Shown: one piece after another, positions 42,272 to 49,051 of the stretch | Numbering within the stretch: the stretch's first letter is position 1 | How the letters are laid out: each line of letters starts with the position of its first letter | Assembly: GCF_900078385.1 (NCBI RefSeq) | Contig: NZ_FLQR01000006.1 | Span: 372,001 to 436,000, forward strand | Length of the DNA: 64,000 nt | DNA from: an uncultured Microbacterium sp. | GTDB lineage: Bacteria > Actinomycetota > Actinomycetes > Actinomycetales > Microbacteriaceae | Direction of reading: 5' to 3' | Position numbers and translations under genes: made by a program | Notes under the pieces: generated by a model | The model's database searches: none | Seen by the model: only the letters and a program-made list of their open reading frames with translations | Told to the model about the DNA's origin: nothing

Positions 42272-42478
42272 CTTTAGTTCATGATGGTGATGTCATCGAC
42301 GCACTCAACGGAGAGACAGTCCCACGGACGCAGACACGCGCTTGCTTCCCGGGAGTCGTCACTCAGACCTGCGGGACCGGCTCACGAGCACCCCGCGACG
42401 AAGACGAGACCCGCTCGTCCTTCCTATCAACACCTCGAGTCCGTCAATGAGACTCAGGAAAAACGAAAGGGAACACCC

Positions 42479-43555
42479 GTGACCGACAAGACCTACCGCC
42501 TCGGCGTACTGAACGGCGACGGCATCGGACCGGAGATCGTGCCGGCATCCGTCAAGATTCTGGATGCTGCCACCGCCGCCGCTGGAAGCCGCATCGAGTG
42601 GGAGGAGCTTCCCCTCGGCCGCTCGGCCATCGACAGCCACGGCATCGCCGTGCCGGAAGAGACCCTCGCCGCCCTTGCGGAGGTCGACGCCTGGCTGCTC
42701 GGCCCGCACGACTCCGCCGCCTACCCCGAGCCGCACAAGTCGCTCCTGAACCCGTCCGGAACCATCCGCAAGCACTTCGGTCTGTTCGCCAACATCCGAC
42801 CGGCCAAAGCCTTCGCCGGGGGGAACGCGATCGTCGAGAACACCGATCTGGTCATCGTCCGCGAGAACACCGAGGGCTTCTACGCCGACCGCAACACGTA
42901 CGCCGGCACGGGTGAGTTCATGCCGACGCCCGATGTCGCCATCATGCACGGCATCATCACGCGGGCTGCCACCGAGCGCATCGCGCACGAGGCTTTCAAG
43001 CTGGCGATGACACGCGACAAGCGCGTCACCATCGTCCATAAGGCGAACGTCCTCAAGATGACCACGGGTCTCTTCCGCGACGTCACGCGGGAGGTCGCCA
43101 AGGAGTACCCCGAGGTCGCGGTGAACGACTTCCACATCGATGCCGCGACCGTTCACCTGGTCCGTCGCGCCGACAAGTTCGACGTCATCGTCACGGAGAA
43201 CATGTTCGGTGACATCCTCTCCGACCTCGCGGGTGAGGTCGCCGGCTCGCTCGGCATCGCACCGTCCATCAACTCGTCCGACACGCACGCGATGGCCCAG
43301 GCCTCACACGGCAGCGCGCCCGACATCGCCGGCCAGGGCAAGGCGAACCCCATCGCCATGATCCTGTCCTCGTCGATGCTGCTGCGTTGGCTCGGCAGCA
43401 AGTACGACGACGCGGCACTCCACAAGGCTGCCGACATCGTCGATGCAGCGGTGAACCTCACCGTCGAAGAAGGCATCGTGACACCCGACATGGGCGGCAC
43501 CGCCACGACATCGAGCTTCACCGACACCGTCGTCGCGAACGTCGCACGCGTCTGA
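42479..43555 (+). CDS. Isocitrate/isopropylmalate/tartrate dehydrogenase-family enzyme
   Basis: A 358-residue beta-decarboxylating dehydrogenase: LGVLNGDGIGPEIVPASVKIL, SLLNPSGTIRKHFGLFANIRPAKAF (substrate loop), VRENTEGFYADRNTY, TIVHKANVLKMTTGLF (catalytic Lys), TENMFGDILSDLAGEV (metal Asp), HGSAPDIAGQGKANPIAM (NAD site). The family oxidises 2-hydroxyacids such as isocitrate, isopropylmalate, malate or tartrate. In a DUF1537/aldolase operon it may replace the LtnD-type dehydrogenase of tetronate pathways. GTG start at 42479, AAAGGGA 8 nt upstream. First gene of an operon under operator copy 4. Confidence 0.9.
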   Translation: MTDKTYRLGVLNGDGIGPEIVPASVKILDAATAAAGSRIEWEELPLGRSAIDSHGIAVPEETLAALAEVDAWLLGPHDSAAYPEPHKSLLNPSGTIRKHFGLFANIRPAKAFAGGNAIVENTDLVIVRENTEGFYADRNTYAGTGEFMPTPDVAIMHGIITRAATERIAHEAFKLAMTRDKRVTIVHKANVLKMTTGLFRDVTREVAKEYPEVAVNDFHIDAATVHLVRRADKFDVIVTENMFGDILSDLAGEVAGSLGIAPSINSSDTHAMAQASHGSAPDIAGQGKANPIAMILSSSMLLRWLGSKYDDAALHKAADIVDAAVNLTVEEGIVTPDMGGTATTSSFTDTVVANVARV

Positions 43556-43632
43556 CCGCCATCTGACGGGTCGGGGTAGCCATGAGGCGGCCCCGACCCT
43601 TCCTTACCCTTCCCGTCGACAGAGAGTCACGC

Positions 43633-44301
43633 ATGGACGACAAGCCCCTCATCGCGCTCATCAGTGCGGTCCGCGCCTCGATCCCTCCGACGCTCGATGC
43701 GTTCGCGGTCGGCTTTCCCGAGGCCCAGCCGTGGAACATCGTTGACGACCGGCTGCTCGAGGACGCCGACGCGCAGGGTGGACTCACGCCGCGCCTGCAG
43801 CTGCGCATGGAACGGCTCATCGACCACGCACTGGTCGAAGGAGCCTCTGCCGTCCTTCTCACTTGCTCGCTCTACGCCCCTGTCGCGCATGAAGCCGCCG
43901 TGGATGCCGACGTCCCCGTCCTGGCCCCCGATGATGCGGTCTTTCTGGCCATCATCGATGAGGGCTACCGCAATGTGCTTCTCGTCTCGTCCGGCGCCGG
44001 ACCCTTGGAAGACTCCGTCACCCGACTCCGTGCATTCGTCGGACCGGAGGTCACCGTTCTCGGCGCCCTTGCGGAGGATGCCGCTCTCGCCGCTCGCCGT
44101 GGCGACATCGGCGCTGTCGTGGATGCCATCGCCTCCGCAGTGCGCGCGTCGCCGGAGGGCTTCGAGGCCGTCGTCCTCGGCCAGTTCTCGCTCGCTCCGG
44201 CCGCCGAGGCACTCGCCGCGCGGCTGCGGCTCCCTGTTCTCGCTGGGCCGCAGTTCGCGGTCAAGCGTCTCCACGCTCTCATCTCGAAGGACAAGCCGTG
44301 A
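43633..44301 (+). CDS. Asp/Glu racemase-fold protein lacking the second catalytic cysteine (copy B)
   Basis: A 222-residue paralogue of the protein at 38461-39168: PLIALISAVRASIPPTLDAFAVGFPEAQPWNIVDDRLLEDADAQGGLTPRLQLRMERLIDHALVEGASAVLLTCSLYAPVA. The only cysteine is in LLTCSLYA; the second catalytic position reads VVLGQFSLAPAAE instead of GCT. It may be an isomerase or decarboxylase rather than a racemase, and could supply the isomerisation step missing from this operon. The ATG at 43633 is chosen at the fold start. It is followed by the kinase gene with GTGA overlap. Confidence 0.85.
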   Translation: MDDKPLIALISAVRASIPPTLDAFAVGFPEAQPWNIVDDRLLEDADAQGGLTPRLQLRMERLIDHALVEGASAVLLTCSLYAPVAHEAAVDADVPVLAPDDAVFLAIIDEGYRNVLLVSSGAGPLEDSVTRLRAFVGPEVTVLGALAEDAALAARRGDIGAVVDAIASAVRASPEGFEAVVLGQFSLAPAAEALAARLRLPVLAGPQFAVKRLHALISKDKP

Positions 44302-45557
44302 TAGGTGCCATCGCCGACGACTTCACCGGAGCGACGGACATCGCCGTCGCGTTCCGTCGCGCTGGTCTGCGCGTCGTCATCCTCTTCAACGGACCGCACG
44401 AGACGAATCTCCCTGATCACGATGTCACCATCATCGCGCTCAAGACGCGCACCATCGCGCCCGCTGAGGCCGTCCGCCAGTCTGTGGAGGCCGTGGAATG
44501 GCTTCGCATACACGGCGCGAAGCAGATCTTCTTCAAGTACTGCTCGACGTTCGACTCCCGGCCGGAGGGAAACATCGGTCCAGTCGCCGACGCATTGATG
44601 CACCTGTTGGCGACGGAGCGCGCGGTGTTCGCACCGAGCTCGCCAGAGCATCTGCGCACCCAGTACATGGGCCACCTCTTCGTCGACAGGCTCCTCCTGT
44701 CCGACTCTCCTATGCGGCACCACCCGCTGACCCCGATGACGGATTCGTTCATCCCGAGCGTCCTCGCCAGTCAGACGGCTCGCCCTGTCGCACTTATCGA
44801 CCATCGCGATGTCCGGGGCGGGCGTAACCGCATCTCGGCACTCCTGGACACCGCCGTTCGCGAGGGCACACCGTATGTGGTCGTGGACGCCATCAGCGAC
44901 GCAGACCTCGTGGAGATCGGCGAAGCCGTGGTTTTCGACCCGCTCGTGACGGGAGCTGCGGGGCTCGCCGGCGGCCTGGGCGCCGCGGTCGCACGACGTC
45001 TCGGCCGGTCGACGCGCCGCGACGGTGACGATGACCCGATCGGTGTCGTCCCCGCCGTCGCGCTGGCAGGCAGCTGCTCCGCGCGCACACTCGAGCAGAT
45101 CGCGCACATGCGCCACGACCACCCGTCCCTGCTGCTCGACGCCGTGGCCACTCCGGACTCCGAGACACTCGCCGCGCAGGCACTTGCCTGGTACGACGAG
45201 CAGGACGCCGACAGTGCACCCCTCATTTATTCCTCGCTTCCGCCTGCGCAGCTCAGACTCGCCCAGGCCGCACTCGGCGCAGAGCGGGCGTCTGCGATTC
45301 TCGAAACCGCGATGGGCCTCATCGCCCGGGGACTCGTTGACCGCGGTGTGAAGCGCCTCGTCATCGCCGGCGGCGAGACCTCCGGTGCCGTCGTCACGGC
45401 GCTCGATGTCGACGGCGGAGTGATCGGCGAGGAAGCCGCCCCCGGTGTCCCGTGGATCTTCACCGGCGGCGACGCCCCTGTGGCCCTGCTGCTCAAGTCG
45501 GGGAACTTCGGCGACCCGCAGCTGCTCACCCGTGCAGTCATGGAGGGCGCCGCATGA
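44298..45557 (+). CDS. DUF1537 four-carbon acid-sugar kinase
   Basis: A 419-residue kinase of the OtnK/DtnK family: IGAIADDFTGATDIAVAFRRAGLRVVILFNGP at the N-terminal substrate domain, FFKYCSTFDSRPEGNIGPVADAL, then the C-terminal nucleotide domain with LVIAGGETSGAVVTALDV and GVPWIFTGGDAPVALLLKSGNFGD. It phosphorylates four-carbon (and related) acid sugars such as 3-oxo-tetronate or D-threonate at C4. GTG at 44298 overlaps the previous stop, and the next ATG overlaps its stop. It anchors the pathway prediction for this operon; the precise substrate cannot be read from sequence. Confidence 0.92.
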   Translation: MIGAIADDFTGATDIAVAFRRAGLRVVILFNGPHETNLPDHDVTIIALKTRTIAPAEAVRQSVEAVEWLRIHGAKQIFFKYCSTFDSRPEGNIGPVADALMHLLATERAVFAPSSPEHLRTQYMGHLFVDRLLLSDSPMRHHPLTPMTDSFIPSVLASQTARPVALIDHRDVRGGRNRISALLDTAVREGTPYVVVDAISDADLVEIGEAVVFDPLVTGAAGLAGGLGAAVARRLGRSTRRDGDDDPIGVVPAVALAGSCSARTLEQIAHMRHDHPSLLLDAVATPDSETLAAQALAWYDEQDADSAPLIYSSLPPAQLRLAQAALGAERASAILETAMGLIARGLVDRGVKRLVIAGGETSGAVVTALDVDGGVIGEEAAPGVPWIFTGGDAPVALLLKSGNFGDPQLLTRAVMEGAA

Positions 45558-46177
45558 ACGACACCTCTGCCCGCGAACAGATCGTCCAGGCCGCCCGGTC
45601 GATCTTCAGTCGATCTCTGACGCACGGGAGCACCGGCAACATCAGTGTCCGCGTCGGCGACCGCATCTTCGTGACGCCCACCGGGAGCAGCCTCGGCACC
45701 GTCCTCCCGGCTGATCTCTCGGTCATCAACCTGAACGGGCAGCACGTGGACGGCGCCAAGCCCTCCAAGGAATCGTTCCTGCACGCCGCCGTCCTGCGTG
45801 CTCGGCCGACCGCGACCGCTGTCGTCCACACACACTCCACCTACTCCGCTGCGGTCTCGTGCCTGGACGGACTGGATAGCGAGGACGCCCTCCCGCCCCT
45901 CACCGCCTACTTCGCGATGCGGATCGGGCGATTGCCCCTCTTGCCCTACCACGCCCCGGGAGACGATTCGCTCGAGCAGATCGCGGAAGCCGCCGCGCGC
46001 AGGAACCTTGCGTTGCTGCTCAGCAACCATGGACCCGTCGTCGCGGGCGCCTCGCTCAGCGCCGCGATGGACGCGCTGGAAGAGCTCGAGGAGACCGCGA
46101 AGTTGTTCCTCCTCCTTCAGGGTCACCGCACGCGCCCGCTTACGCGCGAGCAGGTCGACGCTCTGAGTCCGCGGTGA
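45554..46177 (+). CDS. Class II aldolase / OtnC-like decarboxylase
   Basis: A 207-residue class II (zinc) aldolase: HGSTGNISVRVGDRIFVTPTGSSLG (phosphate-binding loop), KPSKESFLHAAV (catalytic Glu), AVVHTHSTYSAAVSCL (metal His pair) and LLLSNHGPVVAGASL (third His). All expected ligands are present. OtnC members decarboxylate 3-oxo-tetronate 4-phosphate to dihydroxyacetone phosphate; fuculose-phosphate aldolase-like cleavage is the alternative. Coupled to the kinase upstream (ATGA) and to the bisphosphatase downstream (GTGA). Confidence 0.9.
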   Translation: MNDTSAREQIVQAARSIFSRSLTHGSTGNISVRVGDRIFVTPTGSSLGTVLPADLSVINLNGQHVDGAKPSKESFLHAAVLRARPTATAVVHTHSTYSAAVSCLDGLDSEDALPPLTAYFAMRIGRLPLLPYHAPGDDSLEQIAEAAARRNLALLLSNHGPVVAGASLSAAMDALEELEETAKLFLLLQGHRTRPLTREQVDALSPR

Positions 46178-47169
46178 ACGTCGCTGACCCTGGGCGTCGC
46201 CCGGCCGCGCCCGTGCATCCTGACCGCAACCTCGGCATGGAGCTCGTCCGCGCCACGGAGGCGGCCGCTATCCGCGCGTCTCACTACGTGGGCAAGGGCG
46301 ACAAGAACGCCGCCGACGGCGCAGCAGTCGATGCGATGCGAGCCTTCCTGAGCACGGTGAGCTTTGACGGCATCGTCGTCATCGGAGAGGGCGAAAAGGA
46401 CGAAGCGCCGATGCTGTACAACGGCGAGCGAGTCGGCGACGGGCACGGCCCCCGCTGCGACATCGCCGTCGACCCCATCGACGGCACCTCGCTCACGGCC
46501 GCGGGGCGCCTTGACGCCCTCTCGATGATCGCTGTGGCCGATCGAGGGTCGATGTTCGACCCCAGCGCCGTCTTCTACATGGAGAAGCTGGTCGCCGGCC
46601 CCGAAGCCCGCGGCGTGATCGACATCCGCCAGCCGATCGGGGAGAACATCCGTGCACTCGCGTCAGCGAAGGGGATGCCGGTCGGAGACATGCGCGTAGC
46701 CGTCCTCGATCGCCCACGTCACGCCGAGCTCATCCAGGCGATCCGCGCCACCGGCGCCGGGACGGAGCTGCTACTCGATGGGGACGTGGCCGGAGCCATC
46801 AACGCGGCGCGCGAGGACTCGCGAGTCGACATGTGCATCGGCGTGGGCGGGACGCCTGAAGGGGTGATCTCCGCCTGCGCGGTCAAAGCTCTCAGTGGGT
46901 TCATCCAGGGCGTGCTCCGACCCTCCAGCGACCTCGAGCGGGCGCGCGCAGAGTCGCAGGGCCTCGACGTGGATGCCGTCCTCGAGTCCGGCGACCTCGT
47001 CCGGTCCGACAACGTCTACTTCGTCGCGACCGGAGTCACCAGCGGAAGCCTTGTCCGGGGAGTGGAACGGGTCGGCGGCCGGATCCGTACCGAGAGCATC
47101 GTTCTCCGCTCCCAGTCCCAGACGGTTCGACGGGTGACCGGCGATCATCTCGCCGATCGCTGGGCATGA
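46174..47169 (+). CDS. glpX: Class II fructose-1,6-bisphosphatase
   Basis: A 331-residue GlpX protein: HYVGKGDKNAADGAAVDAMR, VVIGEGEKDEAPMLYNGERVGDG (metal Glu), CDIAVDPIDGTSLTAAG (metal and phosphate motif), DMCIGVGGTPEGVISACAVKALSGFIQG, and NVYFVATGVTSGSLVRGVERVG. The gluconeogenic enzyme makes fructose 6-phosphate. Its place after the kinase/aldolase fits recycling of dihydroxyacetone phosphate into hexose when the cell grows on a C4 acid. A specialised phosphatase acting on another sugar bisphosphate is possible. GTG start at 46174. A perfect palindromic operator lies at its end. Confidence 0.92.
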   Translation: MNVADPGRRPAAPVHPDRNLGMELVRATEAAAIRASHYVGKGDKNAADGAAVDAMRAFLSTVSFDGIVVIGEGEKDEAPMLYNGERVGDGHGPRCDIAVDPIDGTSLTAAGRLDALSMIAVADRGSMFDPSAVFYMEKLVAGPEARGVIDIRQPIGENIRALASAKGMPVGDMRVAVLDRPRHAELIQAIRATGAGTELLLDGDVAGAINAAREDSRVDMCIGVGGTPEGVISACAVKALSGFIQGVLRPSSDLERARAESQGLDVDAVLESGDLVRSDNVYFVATGVTSGSLVRGVERVGGRIRTESIVLRSQSQTVRRVTGDHLADRWA

Positions 47170-47193
47170 GTGGTCGACTGGTCGACCACTCAT
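47166..47193. promoter_or_regulatory. Copy 5 of the GntR-type operator, perfect 28-nt palindrome
   Basis: ATGAGTGGTCGAC (47166-47178), TG, GTCGACCACTCAT (47181-47193): 13-bp arms with a 2-nt centre, the most symmetric of the five sites. It overlaps the last codon of glpX and lies 161 bp upstream of the CitMHS start, so the transporter may have its own regulated promoter. Confidence 0.9.
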
Positions 47194-47319
47194 GTTAGGA
47201 TCGCTGGTGGCAGCGGAGCCGGTCGTGCCTGGCACCCCTCCGCAGCACACCGCTCCCGCGCACTTCGCTCTGCGATGCTGCTGCTTTTGAAACGCCACTG
47301 ACGTCGTAAGGAGTCCCCC

Positions 47320-47355
47320 GTGAACGAGCTCGTTGTTGAGAGTCGGGAGAACTAG
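47320..47355 (+). CDS. Putative 11-residue leader peptide coupled to the transporter
   Basis: GTG at 47320 with AAGGAG 6 nt upstream encodes VNELVVESREN, ending in TAG at 47353-47355. The G of that stop is the first base of the transporter's GTG start (47355), a TAGTG overlap. The strong ribosome site belongs to the leader, and the transporter's own site is weaker (GGAGA 4 nt before GTG). This suggests translational coupling or a small regulatory peptide. Too short for database support. Confidence 0.5.
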   Translation: MNELVVESREN

Positions 47356-48653
47356 TGCTCGCCATCCTGGGCTTCGGCGTCCTCGCCACCTTCATGCTCC
47401 TGGTGATGAAGAAGTGGGCGACCGCCTTCATCGCCATCATCGTCACCCCTATCGTGGCGGCCATCGTCAGCGGCTACTTCATCCAATTGCCCGAGATGAT
47501 TCTCGCGGGCATCGAGACGGTCGCCCCGACCGCCGTCCTTCTCCTCTTCGCCGTTCTGTACTTCGGCGTCATGATGGATGCAAGACTGTTCGACCCCATC
47601 TCGCGGCTCATCCTCCGCCTATCCAAAGGCGACCCGGTCCGCATCACCATCGGCACTGCAGTCCTCGCGATTCTGATCGCGCTCGATGGCGACGGCACCA
47701 CGAGCTACATGATCATCTGCTCGGCCTTCCTACCGATCTACAAGCGCCTCGGGATCAACCGACTCGTCATCGCGGTCGTCGCAACGATGTCGCTCGGCCT
47801 CATCTCCGGTTCGACACCCTGGGGCGGCGCAGCGACCCGCGCAATCAGCGTCCTGCACCTCGACGCCAGCGAGTACTTCGTCCCGATGCTCCCCGCACTC
47901 GGAGCGACGGCGCTCTTCATCGTCCTCATCGCGTGGATTCTCGGTCTGCGCGAGCGCAAGAACGTCGACCCCATGCAGGTCTCGCTGCTGAATGCCGAGC
48001 TCAAGGAGCAGTCCAAGAACGCGGAGAAGGCCGACTGGCGCATCTGGTTCAATGCTGCGGCCACCCTCGCACTCATCGTCCTGCTCGTCATGGACATCGC
48101 ACCGCTCGTCGTCCTCTTCATCATCGGCTTCGTCATCGTGCTCGTCGTCAACCATCCGAACCTCAAGGAGCAGGCCGAGGTCGTCCATCGCCACGCTGCG
48201 AGCGCCGTCCCCGTGGTCATGCTCGTCCTCGGCGCCGGCGTCTTCACCGGCATCCTTACCGAGACCGGGATGATCGAGGCGATGGCCGACACCCTGCTGT
48301 CCGCGGTCCCCGACTCGCTCGGCGGCTGGATTCCACTCATCACCGCCCTCATCGGCATCCCACTGTCTTTCTTCATGTCGAACGACGCCTACTTCTTCGG
48401 CATCCTCCCGGTGTTGGCGAGTTCGGCCGAGGTCTACGGCATCGCGCCGATCGAGATCGCACGCGCGGGCGTCATCGGACAGATGGCGCACATGATCGGG
48501 CCGGCTTCCGCACCCCTGTGGGTACTGCTCGGGCTGCTGAAGCGCGAACTGGGCGACTTCCAGCGCTTCGCGATCCTCTGGGTTCTCGCCGGGTCCATTG
48601 CGTTCGTGGTGTTCGCCTTGCTCACCGGAGCGATATCCATCCCGCTCGGCTGA
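47355..48653 (+). CDS. CitMHS-family citrate/carboxylate-cation symporter
   Basis: A 432-residue membrane protein, the usual CitMHS length, with about 12 helices: LAILGFGVLATFMLLVMKKWATAFIAIIVTPIVAAIVSG, DGDGTTSYMIICSAFLPIYKRLGINRL (conserved loop), STPWGGAATRAISVL and FFMSNDAYFFGILPVLA. CitMHS carriers bring in metal-complexed citrate or related carboxylates with protons. With the aconitase and isocitrate-type dehydrogenase it suggests a citrate-like or hydroxy-carboxylate growth substrate. GTG start at 47355, overlapping the leader ORF. Controlled by operator copy 5. Confidence 0.88.
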   Translation: MLAILGFGVLATFMLLVMKKWATAFIAIIVTPIVAAIVSGYFIQLPEMILAGIETVAPTAVLLLFAVLYFGVMMDARLFDPISRLILRLSKGDPVRITIGTAVLAILIALDGDGTTSYMIICSAFLPIYKRLGINRLVIAVVATMSLGLISGSTPWGGAATRAISVLHLDASEYFVPMLPALGATALFIVLIAWILGLRERKNVDPMQVSLLNAELKEQSKNAEKADWRIWFNAAATLALIVLLVMDIAPLVVLFIIGFVIVLVVNHPNLKEQAEVVHRHAASAVPVVMLVLGAGVFTGILTETGMIEAMADTLLSAVPDSLGGWIPLITALIGIPLSFFMSNDAYFFGILPVLASSAEVYGIAPIEIARAGVIGQMAHMIGPASAPLWVLLGLLKRELGDFQRFAILWVLAGSIAFVVFALLTGAISIPLG

Positions 48654-49051
48654 GATCCCTCGATCGCACCTGAGCGATACGAACCGACACAACCTGGTCG
48701 AGCTCATGCGATTCGAACGACTCGATCTCGCGAACTGGTCGACCAACACTTCGTCTGGCCGTCCGACCATGGCAGCTTTGATCGCGCAGAGCGGGTCTGG
48801 CACGGTGCGCATCGCCGACAGGCACCGCGACCGACACTGGCCTCGTGCAGGCGTTCCGGGACCACCACCCCCGTGAAAGGGCTGCGGCTCGCCGCGATGC
48901 CTATCCTGACGATCGCCGACAGTGGCTGCCCTTCGAGGGTGCCTCCGGGCATCGCTGCGAACGCGCGAGGTGATGCCCCATCTCGACGTGTGCGGCGGGA
49001 CGCTCCCTTCGACCGAGTGTGTGGCACCGAATCAGATGGCGTCGCGCCGCG
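48654..49051. other. 398-bp gap with no supported gene; stray half operator
   Basis: No frame on either strand looks protein-coding. It contains TGGTCGACCA at 48736-48745, the core of the GntR-type operators, without a matching second half. It may be gene debris at the junction between the acid regulon and the glycan operon. Confidence 0.55.

Noticed and set aside
48654..49051. Short open frames in the gap after the CitMHS gene
   Set aside because: No ribosome site, no recognisable sequence and composition unlike neighbouring proteins.
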